Source: Macrostomum hystrix (Eukaryota > Platyhelminthes > Macrostomidae). From it: DNA of 64,000 nucleotides. The stretch covers positions 5,854,001 through 5,918,000 of the forward strand of contig CATNEN010000011.1 in NCBI GenBank assembly GCA_950097015.1, given 5' to 3'. This document shows, piece after piece, positions 1 through 12,317 of this stretch (position 1 is its first letter; every line of letters starts with the position of its first letter). The notes under the pieces were generated by a model that was not told where the DNA came from, did not search any database, and worked only from the letters and a program-made list of their open reading frames with translations. A program made the position numbers and the translations under genes.

Positions 1-25
1 TCTGCAAGGAGGTCGTTTTATCAAT
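1..25 (+). repeat. Dispersed direct repeat, copy 1
   Basis: TCTGCAAGGAGGTCG followed by TTTTATCAAT recurs at 1457-1481 with two substitutions. The sequences beyond the shared block diverge quickly. This could be the edge of a dispersed element whose other end lies outside the window. Confidence 0.45.
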
Positions 26-1456
26 AAAAAGAAAAATATTTTTCTCTGAATTGAACCTTTCCCTTTAGGCTCGAATTGAACAAATGTATTCGCGAAAACC
101 AATGAAGGAACTATGGGTGAATAGAGACAGAAAGGTGGCATATGATATAAACAGCATAGTAAAGCATATTTCCGCTTAAATCGCAAGTCGACGGAAAAAC
201 GGCTCAAACAGAGGAACAAAATGCTCAATAAAAGAGTCAAAATCGTTTGGAAGCATTTAGAAGCTATATGGCTGCCTTGTGCCCCTAATCATACACACAA
301 CTGCAGTAAACTATGCCAATTTCAAGTTACACCACTACACTGCAATTGACGAAACAATGCAACAACTGGACTGCAATCAAGGCAACAATTCAACAAACAG
401 AGTGCAATCAACGGAATGATTCAACCACTGAAGTACAATCAAAGCAATTTAATGCAAAAAATGTAATGCAAACGGAGCAGCAACATACTCGTATTAATTG
501 CAATCTAAGCAAACGAACGCAACTGACATGTCAACAAGGGAACGTACGATATGAAATACAAACAAGCCAGCCATTTATTAAACTTGAATGAAATTCCAAA
601 TTACTGCATGCAACTGGAATACAATCAGCGAAATTTACACAATTAAAAAGCGATTCGATGACTTGAAAAGTGGAGGCTATGCTATATGCACAGCATATAA
701 GCAGCAATTAAATGCAATTTAAATGCAAAATTAAATTGACTAGGCCTATTGAGGGCTGGCTAAGACATTTTTTTAATTAGATTAAAACTAATCTTACAAT
801 AGCACCATTATGTGCTAGAGCAAATTTATAAAGGAGAATAATGATTCATATGACTGGCCAAGTACATTAAAAGCAATTAAGTATAAATGCATAGAAAAGA
901 TAGGGAAAATATTACACAGCTTGAAGCAGACTTTTTGACCTGAATTTAAATATCTAAGATGTCATCACTTGCACAAAATTTGTGATGACTGTAACATAGT
1001 GTTAATTCAATAAAAAGGCATCCTACGTATTGAACATTATTAATAAGACTTTGTAAGAGAATATAAATGCACTTTTTGTGCATATGGCATATACTTTCGA
1101 ATACTGCAAGATGTGAGTCAATAAAAGAGTATAATCGACATTATCAACACGACAATGAAGACCGACATTTAAATGCGCATCAATTACATTATCCATGCAA
1201 AAGTAAAAAAACCCAGACAAATCATAGGCCTGCGCGTGTGTGATGTGACAAGCGTCAAAACACGTCCTGAAAGGCGATAATGTTCAAATAAAAAGTTTCA
1301 ACGACACAAAGACGTGCGCGCTAAAAGGAAATACAACATAAGGTGATTTCTACTGACTGCTACATTCCTTCCTGCATTTAGATGCACAAAAAATGCAGAA
1401 ACTGAATATGCACTTGTTTTAATAAAAGCAATTCAAAAATCTCGACGCAAGCATTT

Positions 1457-1481
1457 TCTGCAAGGCGGTCGGTTTATCAAT
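1457..1481 (+). repeat. Dispersed direct repeat, copy 2
   Basis: Second copy of the motif at position 1 (TCTGCAAGGCGGTCG then GTTTATCAAT), same orientation, about 1.46 kb away. It may mark the start of a second copy of the same unknown element. Confidence 0.45.
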
Positions 1482-2929
1482 GAAGAAGCTTAAAAAGTTG
1501 CAATCATTTAGGATTTAATCATCAAAATGAAAACCGTTTGCCAAACGGCAAGCAACCAAAAAAAGTTTAACTACCACAGATACTGTTTATCATCAACGGA
1601 ACTTGCAAAATCTTTCAATAGCAAATAACGGATGCTTCAAAAATGATAGTGTCCAAAATTTGTACCCCTTACCTTCATGTACTCAATAGGATCCAGACAC
1701 GACACACGTTAACCAATCTAGCCGTGTGAGATGTCGTTGGAATGTAGACAACATTCCGCGTCGATTGAAGCCATCCGCGCTTAAAGCCATCAGGAATTCG
1801 CAGACTTATACACAAAAGTACACACAAATATGCACAATGTACACGCTGTGCATAATTACATTTTCAGGTACTAATCCTAACAGGTAATACGTGTATCGAC
1901 GGCAGTATTTTTTCCATATACCCACATGGGATGTGCATCTTTAAATACCAAGCTCAATGAGTATTACGCCCTTTTCGCCTCCAGCCGTAGGTTTGAGCAC
2001 AGCAAAGTCTGCACCGGTCCCGAACCCGACCTTTCACCAGTCTGGGTGGACTTTCTCAGCCCGGGTAGGGCCGAAAGGTGCGCGCAATATCTTGTTAGAC
2101 GCAAAACAATATTTCCAGTAGATTGACGCATCATTCGACAAATTCGGAGCCGGATTTCGCGAAATGCGCGCGTCGAAAGGAGAAAAATACAAATTTTTCA
2201 CGAAAGTGTATGTGCACTATTATGTACTTTTAATACACTTGCGATGTACTTTTATCAACGCCGACTCAGTATGTCATGTGCCCTAATGTTGTGCATACTA
2301 CATCGCTTGCGGCTAAGCTGTCCGACTGTTTGTCTTCGAAAAAAAAATTTTTGACTCCACCAAGGTCGGCATGCATTTTCGAGAAAACGGCAAAAATGCA
2401 CGTTTTGCACTGCATTTCCCAGTACTGCTTGATAACCGTGCATTGCATAGAGTCGCCTTGCAAAGCGTCGTGTAGCAGGCATCCGTGCCGAATTTTTGAC
2501 ACCACTTGCGCAGTGCAACTACCTGCCATTCAGCTGCAGTACCGTGCAGCACGCAAGTGTAAAATCTGGCTGCGCCATATTTTACACTTGCTTCATCAGA
2601 TATCAGGCGCGCGGTACACTCGCAGTCCATTGAGTCACACCTCGCTGGAAAGAACTCACCGAGTAGAAAAAAAAGACACCACCCGCGTGACAATCGATTC
2701 AGCCCTTGGGGAGCTGCGCTGGAAAATGTAACCCAAAAAAGCAGTACCTAAAAGTATGTTTTTTGCACTTTTATCATACACTATGAGGAAATTGAAAAAT
2801 CGCTTTCCTGCCTCGCCTGGGCCAGGCCTGCCCGCAACTTTTGTGTCTCAACTTTTCTCCGTGCCAGAAAAAATGTGCGCTGGAAATGAGTTTGCGTAAA
2901 ATCGATTTCCAAAAAAATGGCAGTTTTAC

Positions 2930-2965
2930 GTTGCCATGGCAACCCTCACGGGTTGCCATGGCAAC
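2930..2965. promoter_or_regulatory. Two tandem perfect X-box (RFX) palindromes
   Basis: GTTGCCATGGCAAC occurs at 2930-2943 and again at 2952-2965, separated by 8 bp. This is an exact match to the symmetric X-box bound by RFX transcription factors in animals, which control ciliary genes. No ciliary gene is recognisable nearby: the next coding region starts at 5708. The pair may be a real distal element or part of a repeat unit, because the surrounding block looks repeat-derived. The motif match is directly visible; function is inferred. Confidence 0.55.
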
Positions 2966-4238
2966 CAACCGCCATAAATCGGATAACCCTATAAGTTACC
3001 TACCCAACGACACCACCCGCGAGGCAAACGGTTGAGGCAGTCTCAAATGGCGCCCAATATGCATTGAAAATGCGTGATTTTCGAGGTGTTTTCTATCTCA
3101 CTACGTACGCTGGATCTTAGGTGGGGCTCACTCCGATTTCGCCCCTCGGCCTCTACCGAGGCCTCGGTGCTCGGCGCTTCGCGCCTCGCGGCTCAATACT
3201 ACGTTCGCCCCCAACTAGTTAAATCGTGAAAATTGGAAGTTTAATTCCTGCCTTGCCAGCCTTGTATGTATGTCGCAGACTTTTGTAGAAATAAACTACT
3301 CATTAAAGAAAATTAATTTTTAAATGCTTATGTGCTAAGGCTATAACAAAGTTTATAGCCTTCATAGAATACTTAGATTTACGCTGCATAATAACTATTC
3401 TGTAAAAATTACGTTACAATTAAAAACAGTTTCTAGAATAAAAAACTAATGTGTTTCTTAACTTTATCTTTGAATTTCAATCTGATGTTCTAAATCAGTA
3501 CTACAAGCTTCTGCGGCCCACAAGGCGTTACGAGCAAGATACTATAAACAAACTTTATTTGATAGTTATAGTACTAATGTTGTCTAGTTTTTAATGTAAA
3601 ATCATGATAAAATTAGTGACCAAATGTCTTTATCTGTCTTCTAGATTCAGATGTTAAAAAAGGAAGGGCATTTACAAATTTAAAAAGAAAAAAATTTACA
3701 AATCTACAAATTTTTACTTCAAGCACCGAGCACGAAGCACATAAACAATAAAAATATAAGCCAATGGAAAAAAGAATAGTGAGACCACAAATAAATAGGC
3801 TCTATTGTTTGCTATATCTCGTCTAGGCTTATGGTCCTTTTCAAAGTAATAGGTTTTGCTTACTGGACTTTTAATGATAAGCTAGGCCCTATTAATAACT
3901 TATGTTGGCCTAATCATGATGTATGTATTGTATACCACTTTATCCATTAGTTTTTGCCACCATGATTGTATTTTTTCTCTGCTATTTTCAATATAATTTA
4001 GTTGTAAAAAATAAATATTATAAATTAAACTATGATTAATTTCCCTATTTTGAGCCTAGTAGGCCTATTATTCTTAAGTCTTAACTGTGTAATCCAAACT
4101 GTTACTTCTTATTTTTTTAAATGTCATAGTTTTTTCACACCATTTTATGTAACAACTTAGGCATAGGCCTAACACAATTATCCAACTACAAAAAGCAAGT
4201 TGTCAAAAGAGCTAGGCCTACTTATTTATCTAGTGATA

Positions 4239-4679
4239 ATAATAATAACTATAGGAGGGCTACAAGCCAGTGGCACATCATTTAGTTACACTAGACCCTC
4301 AGCCAGCAAGGAGGCAATTCTGCCCATTTCACTGACTCCTGAGCACACACAAACAGATACTGTATGCAAGGTATATGCTCACATAGGTGTGTAGGTCCCA
4401 AGTCATTTTGGTGACAAGACATTTCGGTGACAGAATTGGTCAGTTCGGTGATAACTATTTTTGCACCTAAATATGCTGAGAAAACAACCGGTGTGTACAT
4501 CTGCCCTGACTTTCTCATCATCAGGCAATGTACATTTATCTGTGCCTTGGAGGTTGGCCCTCAAGGGGCCAAGCCTTCTCTCTGCGGCTGCACCCCAAAT
4601 AGTAGCCTTGCCTTGAAATCAAACTTATGGACTGTGGTACAAGAGGCAAACGTAATAACTACTCTGCCACTGACCCCCT
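4239..4679 (-). mobile_element. tRNA-derived SINE with 14-bp target-site duplication
   Basis: The element is flanked by TTTATCTAGTGATA at 4225-4238 and 4680-4693, a perfect 14-bp duplication. On the minus strand it starts with a degraded tRNA-like head (GTGGCAGAG followed by a decayed A-box region) and ends in an ATT/TAT-rich tail near 4239-4250. The body shares long stretches with copies near 27.2 kb, 39.7 kb and 14.8 kb, including a conserved palindromic segment around TGCCCTGACTTTCTC. It is older than the 39.7 kb copy, judging by substitutions, and is itself interrupted by an insertion at 4394-4489. Confidence 0.75.
4394..4489. mobile_element. 96-bp insertion nested in the SINE, 8-bp TSD
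   Basis: GGTGTGTA is duplicated at 4386-4393 and 4490-4497, and the 96 bp between are absent from the other SINE copies. Internal sequence repeats a TCGGTGACA-like word three to four times. An 8-bp target duplication is typical of hAT-type DNA transposons, so this may be a miniature non-autonomous element, although the terminal inverted repeats are only a few bases long (GGT...ACC). Confidence 0.6.
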
Positions 4680-5707
4680 TTTATCTAGTGATACATAGGC
4701 CAAACATCAAAATGGACACAAAAACTGAATAGTGTTAAATAAACAGAATTAGCTTGGATTTATTACATTTGGTTATCCTAATAGTGAGGTCTACCTATAT
4801 TTTGCCTTTCCTTTTTGGGATACTTATAACTGTGATGTCCCACTTGAAAACCATATAAGAATTGATGCTGAAAATATAGTGATAAAAATAATATATATTG
4901 CATTTACAAAAAGGGCTATAATGAATATAAAGTTGTTTGAGATACTATTTCTGGCTATTATAGCTTAGGGGCCTAGATACTTAGTCTTTGATCCAGAGAT
5001 AATTGCTATACTCCATGTCCTCTTTTCAATATACTTTGGAAGTGTTTTATTTATGCACTCGATGTACCATTAATTAAATGGTCTAGCATTCAGCTAAGCC
5101 AATAGAGGTCAAAGCAATAAATAATAACGTACTTACTTATGAAGTATCAATAGTAGAAAATTGTGAAGGTTTTAGCTAGTTTTGTAAATATCCACAATTA
5201 CCTAAAATGTGGAAACATACTAAAAATCCTAATAGTATTCAGTAAAAGTTAGATATTAGGCCTAACAAATAATAGGCTGTGCCCATTATTTCTGCAATAG
5301 GTCTAGTTGGTTTTGTGCTAGAGAAATCAACAGTTTGCTTTATTGCTTAAAGCTCTTGTATTTTTAGATTTCTGTGCTGTAGCTATCAGTAATTATATCT
5401 TAAATATTAAGTTTATAAATGTGTCATTGGGCTTGTATAACTTTACTCATAACTAGCCCCTACTAGACTTAACAACTTATTGAAATGTAAATATAATTAA
5501 AATAATTATTGTATTATTATGTAAATTATCAAGGAATTGACAATTTTCTTATTTTGTTTATTTTGGAAGTTTGTCATTAAAATAAACTGATTCTTATTAT
5601 TTTTTATTATTCCAGTTGTAGAGTGCTCATCTTTTAATTTATAATTGAATCTGAAAGAATTGGAAACCATCATACCAAAAGTAGTCAAAGTACTTAATAT
5701 TTGAACT

Positions 5708-8700
5708 ATGCAGCAGTGGAATAATAGCTTTCAAGCTGCCGGCTCTTGGTATCCACAACAGCAGATGCCACAGATGGTACCACAGATTATGCCCCAAATG
5801 GCCCAATATATGCCTCAGATGCCACAGCAAATGTCTCAGATGCCTCAACAAATGTCTCAGATGCCTCAACAAATGGCTCAGATGCCTCAACAAATGTCTC
5901 AGATGCCTCAACAAATGTCTCAGATGCAGCAGCTGATGTCTCAGATGCCACAACGTGTAGTGCAGCAGCAGCAGCATCAGGAGCAGCTAAGCAAGCAAAC
6001 TGAACAAAATAAAACAAAGCAACCGCCGTCGCTAATGTCAACAATATTGCCCAGTTCAGTTGGCTCTAGTGTTGGAGGCTCCAGTGTTCTAGGCTTAGGC
6101 ATGCCCACTGCTCCAGCTACTCAGCCAGCTATTGCAGCGGGTCTCTCAGCCCAGACGAGGTCTCCAATTGGTTTGGCTGGGGGTGGCGGCAGTCACCCGT
6201 TCGCCAGAGGTCGAGCATTCAATGCGGCTTCTAATTTGCCTCCCGCGGCGGCGGCGTCCTTGTCTGCTAGTGCGTCTTCGACTACTCCGCCATTGTCATC
6301 TCCTGTGGCATCCACGGATTTGCCAAATCAGTATAAGCAGCATCAGCAGAAGAGGAGCCTGTCCCCACCTATTGCAAAGCCTCACTCAGCTTCATCATCT
6401 TCTGGCATGCTTGATAATGCGTCCCCAACTAATTCTAGTCATCCGCGTGGCCTTCCACCGCCTTGCACAATGGTCCGGCTAGATACTACTCGTAAGGATT
6501 TCAACATCCTGCTGGATCAGAGCTCCGGAGGTGGCATCAGTTGTGCAACTCTGTCGCCAACCGCTTACGCCGAAGATCCATTAGACGAAATGGAATTCGG
6601 TTGCTATTATATCTGGGGCACCGTGCTAGGGAATCACGGCGTTACAGAAGGTCGCACCTACTATGAGGTGGCCTTCGCTGAGGCCATCAATTCCTCTCAG
6701 GCGCCGTTCACTTTTGCCTGCTTTCGCGCCGGCTGGACACTAGCGCCGCGCTTCTGCGATTGGCACCTACCTGGCGACAGGAAAAACACTTGGTGCTACT
6801 CTTCGTATGGCGCTTCATTTAACGAGGGTCAAATGTATTTAGACTACGGTATCGAATTGCATACGGGCGACAGTCTGTCTCTGCTCATTGATGTTAAATC
6901 GTTAGGCGACTGCAACGCCACCGCCGAGTTCAGCGTAGAGATTCGCTGTGAAGATGGCAGAAAATTTGTGGGGCCAAGTCAGCAGATTTTCTATCGCTGT
7001 CTGGCTAGCGACGGCAAATCTAGGCTGGCCTGGTTTCCCCACCTGGCTCTCATGAACTGCAGGCTAGACTGCAACTTCGGCGCTATGCCAGTGGCCTTGG
7101 ACGAGAGGATGAACGCTGGAAGGCTTATTCTAGGAAAGATGCCAGCCAGGTATGGGCGAAATCTTGTCTGTGTGTTGGATTTTGGGAAAAAAATATTTAC
7201 ATATCGGCAGGATAATTTTTATATTCTGGTTTTTATTAGTGTAGAAAACTTTGATTCTGGGATATTATTAGTCTTCTCTAAGTATAATTCTAGATTTTCT
7301 ATCTGATTTTTGATACATATCGGGTAGAATCAAGTAGATTTCCGTCAAAATGCTGAAGGGTAACTTCCTTTCTAATTGATAGTCTATGGCATAAAAGGTT
7401 GTTTGAGCTTCAGCTGCTTCGTCAAAGTCTAACAAAATTTTTATAGGGGTTAATTTTGTGTGAAAGCAATGCAAAAAAGGCAAAGTTCGATGATATTAGA
7501 ACGAGAGTAAAGAATAGATCACAGATACTATAATAACTTATTATAGTATCTTATTAACTTATTTTAGTTATTATAGTATCTGTGGAATAAATTAGAGTTT
7601 AGAAGAGTTTAAAACGAGAAGTTAACAGTTAAAGTTATTTCAACTCAGTGTAATTAAGTTACTCAAAGCACCGTTATTGAGACGTGCATTTAGTTTTGAT
7701 GAAAAATTCGAGTGGTTGCTAAGGCCTCCACCTTCAGTTTTTTATCCGGATGGATTGCTTTAGATGTCGTCAATCTACCCCTGATTTTGGTTTTTTCTAT
7801 ACATATCGGATAGACTTTGTTACACCAATCCATCATTAAACAGAGCTCTGCAGGCAAGTGAGTACGCCGATCCGGTCTCAAGCGCTCTGCCGCCCAAGCC
7901 TGAGCTGCATCTGACTGTCGGCCTGCCATCTAGCGGCAAGACCTACTACGCTCGCACCCTGCCTTATACTAGGCGAAGACTGCTAATTGGCATGGATCAG
8001 CTGGTTGAGATGACACTCATACCTGAGCGGGGCATCACTCGCAGCATGGGCCAAGATGTGCATACTAGAGACCGGGTCAACTACTTTCTGTACACCTACG
8101 GTTCCAGGATTATGTTTATGCAGGCGGACGAAGCGATCGCAATGGGGTGTGATGTGCTAATCGATCAGTGCAACGTGTCCATATTTACACGGGCAAAGCG
8201 GGCTAGGAAGTTTGTGGAATCCGGCTATTCGGTCACTCTGCATGTTGTTCATCCAACTCCGGCTATGATGGCCGAGTATAAATCTAAACTATTGGCCGAA
8301 TTCGGACTGAGAGGCTCTGAGACAGCTAGGCTACAATTGCAGGCTAATTTCACTTTGCCTACTGAGCAGAGCGATCAGGTGCGTTTTTATGGCGCTTTTA
8401 TGGTTTCCAATTTCAGGATGCCGAAATTGGCTATTTAAAAAAATTTGCACTCGTATAAGTAGGATTATTGTTTCTGAGTGATGTCTCTGTGTGAGGTATG
8501 GGATCAATGTGTGAGGTATGGGATCAATGTGTGAGGTATGGGATCAATGTGTGAGGTATGGGATCAATGTGTGAGGTATGGGATCAATGTGTGAGGTATG
8601 GGATCAATGTGTGAGGTATGGGATCAATGTGTGAGGTGTGGGATCAATGGGTGAGGTATGGGATCAATGTGTGAGGTATGGGATCAATGTGTGAGGTGTG

Positions 8701-10365
8701 GGATCAATGGGTGAGGTATGGGATCAATGTGTGAGGTATGGGATCAATGTGTGAGGTATGGGATCAATTAGTAAGGTATGGGTTTAATTTGTAAGGTATG
8801 TGATCAATGTATGAGGTATGCGATAAATATGTGAGATATGGGATCAATGAGGGAGGTATGGGGCCAATAAGTAAGGTATCACATTAATTTGTCAAGTGGG
8901 AATCGGAATGTGGCGATACGTAAAGTATGGGACCTATAGGTAAGGTTTGGGACCTGTGGGTGAAGTTTGTAATCCATGTAAGATGTTTGGGATTAGATTA
9001 GGTTTGGGATCTATAGATTAGGTTTGGGATCTATAGTTTAGTTTTGGGATCTATCGATTAGGTTTGGGATCTATCGATTAGGTTTGGGATCCAGATCTGG
9101 GATGAAATTCGCAGGTCTCTTTAGATTATATTTGGTCGCTGGCCTCTGGGTGACGGGAGATTTTCGCTAGCACTCACCATCTAGCTACACTCCGAACTGA
9201 CCCACCCAGGGCGTGGACATTCAGTACGTTCGCAGCAGCCGCAGTCAGCTGAGCAACGCCATCAAGAAGCTCATCGCTGAAGCTCAGCAGGCTGGCTACG
9301 AGGAGCAGTCGCCAGATGAAATCGACGAATACTTTCTGGAGCACTGCAACAAGCTGGGCATTCCCATAGCCAATCCGTTTGTGCCCTCGCTGAGGCGGTT
9401 AGATAGCCACGCTGAGCAGTTGTTTAGCCGGCTGAATAGCGCCGCGAAGGCGCGACAGCAGCAACGGCAGGTGGGTTACAGTCCCGTGTGAAATTTCCAG
9501 CGCGTTTATCTGTAATGAAGCCTTAATGAAGTAATAAAGTCGTTTTCGCTGTATATTTTAGGAGGAGCAGCAGAAGATTCAAGAGAAACAGGAGCTTCAG
9601 CAAAAGCAGCAGCAGCAGCAGCAGCAGCCTGTAACATTAAACAGTGCGTCTGTACTAGACCGCATCAATTTCGATGCTTCCGTCTTGAAAAATGTCCTGC
9701 AGTCAGTGAGTGCCTCTAACAGCCAACGCGAATCCATGGTGCAGCAGCAGCAGCAGCAGCAGCAGCAAACGCAGCCGCTTCAAACGTCGGCCTCATCTGG
9801 CCTGTCCCGTTTCTTACTAAATGCAACAGCTCAGCAGCAGAAGCAGCAGCAGCAGCAGATTTTTCAGTCCCAAGTGGCCCCTGCTGCTGCTGCTGATGCT
9901 GCTGTACCAAGCTCTGTTCCTGTTTCTGCTCCTCCAGCGTCAAATGCAATCAGAGTAGAGGATTTGACAGACAATCTGCTAGATGTGCCGAATCGCCTGC
10001 AGCAGCAAAGGCAGCAGCTGCCTAGCGCCGCCTCCAGCCTATTCCCAGCCTACAGTTCAGCCTCGGCAAAAGACGCCACCGCGGCATCTCCAACCGCAAT
10101 TGTTGAATGCTTTGTTGACATCTGCCGGCTGAGGGAGCCAGCTGAATTGTTGGCGCAGCTGCCAGCTAGCTTGAGGTTTGACTTGTTAACTACAGCTAGG
10201 AGGTTAGTTTCCATTGGCGATTGCGAGAGAGCCTCGCCTGCGTCTGGCAAGCCGCAGCACCAGCAGAGGTCTGCTCAGCCTTCAGCTGACCGCCCTGTCG
10301 GTGGCGGCGGTGGGAGCGCCTCCGGTTCGTCTAGCTTTAGTCTAGCCGCATTCACTCGCAATAGC

Positions 10366-10431
<66 letters not shown>

Positions 10432-10593
10432 AAGCAACGAGAGACGTCCTCCATAGGCAGACGATCCTCTGGTACTTCGAAACGATCCAGGTCCAGGTCG
10501 CCAACTGGCAACGGTCAGCGAGTTCGCAGACAGCAGGATCGCTTCGATTCTAATAGTGGCGGTCATAGCCAGTATTCGCATAGGAAAATCTAG
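5708..10593 (+). CDS. hnRNP U-like protein, gene A (four coding exons)
   Basis: I assemble exons 5708-7149, 7859-8378, 9210-9470 and 9562-10593 (1084 codons plus stop); all junctions are GT-AG with matching phases. An in-frame TGA lies just before the ATG and an acceptor-like CCAG near 5613 suggests a 5' UTR intron. The N-terminus carries about eight MPQQMSQ-type heptads, then low-complexity Ser/Ala/Pro. A SPRY domain spans roughly residues 255-470 (WGTVLGNHGVTEGRTYYEV and an RAGWTLAP segment). A P-loop nucleotide kinase-like domain follows (GLPSSGKT Walker A, VLIDQCN Walker B-like), then a polyQ-rich tail ending in an SR-like segment. SPRY plus P-loop is the hnRNP U/HNRNPUL arrangement, nuclear RNA- and chromatin-associated. 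The usual N-terminal SAP domain is not evident. A paralogue follows on the same strand. Confidence 0.85.
7520..7584. repeat. Inverted repeat in intron 1 of gene A
   Basis: CACAGATACTATAATAACT at 7520-7538 is exactly complementary to 7566-7584, with a 27-nt spacer that is itself partly symmetric. It could fold as a hairpin in the pre-mRNA or be a tiny palindromic element. No target duplication was seen. Confidence 0.7.
8490..9100 (+). repeat. 20-bp minisatellite in intron 2 of gene A
   Basis: The unit GTGTGAGGTATGGGATCAAT is repeated about 14 times almost perfectly from 8490 to 8770, then decays into related GGTTTGGGATCTATAG-type units to about 9100. It fills most of the intron between the exons ending at 8378 and starting at 9210. 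Confidence 0.95.
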
Positions 10594-12317
10594 TAGTTTA
10601 ATGATATGCCTCCGCATTGCTGTTTTGCATCTTGTGACTTTGTTTCGCTTATTTTTTGTTATTTCCTTTCACTAAACTAGCATTTTAGTTGAATCCTCAG
10701 GATGTGGTCGAAATTCTCCCAGATTCTAAAGATGGGGTCGACGTTCTCCCATATATTCATGATGGGGTCGAAATTCTCCCAGATCCTCAAGATGGGGTCG
10801 AAATTCTCACAGATCCTCATGATGGGGTCGAAATTCTCACAGATCCTCATGATAGGGGTCGAAATGCTTTAAGATCCTCCTACGCAAACTTACATATTTG
10901 TTGAAAATCGATGAAAATTGTTTATTGATGAAAATGTGTATATTGTATGAATCTGCAGCGATTCACATGAAGCACATTTCACATACAGTGAGTGAGATGT
11001 GCTTTTGCTCTGTTTTTTGACTTACTTTATTCATAATAATTTTTCCCTTTAGGATTCTGTAACTAATGCCATTCAAATAAAGTAAAAATTACTCTTATGA
11101 GGCTTTAGTTATTTAGCTGTGTTATAGCATTGCAAACAGTGTAGCAAATTTCATTCATTGTTTATTGTTTATTTGGTCATACATTTGCTGCACGTGACAT
11201 TGCTTGTCTGTCTAATATTATTGCTTTGTTGCTCCTAAATAAATAGAAATTTAATTACTAAACTTCTTTATCCCCCTCTATACAAACGTTTTTTAATGTT
11301 CCTTATCAGTCTCTATCCAATCTGTTCCTTATCTTTCTGGAATCTATCCTTTCCTTATCATTCTCCACCAAAACATCATTTTTCGAAAAAATGTTTCTAA
11401 GCTCTTTTCCCCAAAATGGGAAATTTATGTTTTCTCTCTGATAAGTTTGTTAATCTGCATTTTCTTTAATTTCTTCCGGTCTGAAAATGTTAAAATGATA
11501 ATTATCCTCTGTTGGGATCGTTTTTATGTCTAGTTTTTTCATAGCTTTCTCCTGCTAGTTGGTTGGCTTTGCTGTCCTAAAATTGGGTGTTTTTTGTTTT
11601 TCATTATCCATTGTGTTGCATTCGGTTCCCTCTCGCACTTATTTACTTAACCACCCGATGATAATTATGATGTAAAAACTTTTCTAATAAAATTACCTAT
11701 TATAAGTTGGTCAACGAAAAACATTCAATGGCCCAATTCAATTGATTTTTTTTTCGTTCTAGTTTTTGTTTTTGTGGGGTCATTGGAATATGATCTAGTT
11801 ATTACAAATAGATTATACAAGACTTACACTGGAGCTCTATTATAATTTAAGTATCCCATTTTGGCGACTCTGATCTGTTCGTTGAATATCCCATTTAGGG
11901 ATTCTGATCTGTTAGTTAAAAATCCCGTTTAAAGATTATGATTTGTTACTTAAATATCCCATTTACGGATTCGAATCTGCTAGTAAATATCCCATTTAGG
12001 GATTCTGATCTGTTAGTTGAAAATCCCATTTAAGGATTCTGATCTGTTACTTAAATATCCCATTGGTATTCTGATCCAATTGTTAAATATCAAATTCAAT
12101 TTGAGGATTTTTACCATTTTTTAAATGTGCTATTTGGATTTAGGGTCATTTTTCAGAGTTTCCTACAGTACCATGGATAATTGAGGTAAATTCAGTGTGC
12201 AATTATCCTACTTAGCAGGCTGCATCGTAAGTAGTATCCAACTGTTAGCCAGCCAGTTTCGCTTTTCGTTTTGAACCTTGCAGCAGTAGCTCGCACCGCG
12301 CTCGAGTCTTATCCCAA
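10594..12317. other. Intergenic region between the hnRNP U-like genes
   Basis: Holds a 30-bp array at about 10690-10860, AT-rich unique DNA, and a 30-35-bp degenerate array at about 11850-12080 (units around ATCCCATTTAGGGATTCTGA). No gene is seen. AATAAA-like signals near 11075 could terminate gene A. The promoter of gene B should lie at the right end; no TATA box was recognised. Confidence 0.6.
10690..10860 (+). repeat. 30-bp minisatellite, CTCCCAGATCC core
   Basis: About five to six units of 30 bp, each with CTCCCAGATCCTCATG-like core followed by ATGGGGTCGAAATT. The core is shared with the arrays at 15.7 and 18.8 kb. A 71-codon frame through it is a by-product of the period being divisible by three. 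Confidence 0.9.

Larger units (their letters stand above)
1..4200. other. AT-rich intergenic DNA, no convincing gene
   Basis: No open frame here has codon bias, a domain or plausible splice structure; short frames of up to 151 codons overlap on both strands and look random. The stretch holds a dispersed repeat at its start and at about 1457, a more GC-rich and possibly repeat-derived block at about 1900-3240, and two X-box palindromes. In the GC-richer block an ACACCACCCGCG motif occurs near 2676 and again near 3010, followed by related sequence, which suggests internal duplication. From 3240 to 4200 I see only AT-rich unique-looking sequence. Confidence 0.6.

Noticed and set aside
313-2731. 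Short frames of 65-151 codons in the left flank
   Set aside because: Overlapping on both strands, AT-rich or Cys/Arg-skewed translation, no domain, no splice support.
8490-9100. CRISPR-like array
   Set aside because: Units are contiguous with no spacers, and the context is an intron of an animal gene.
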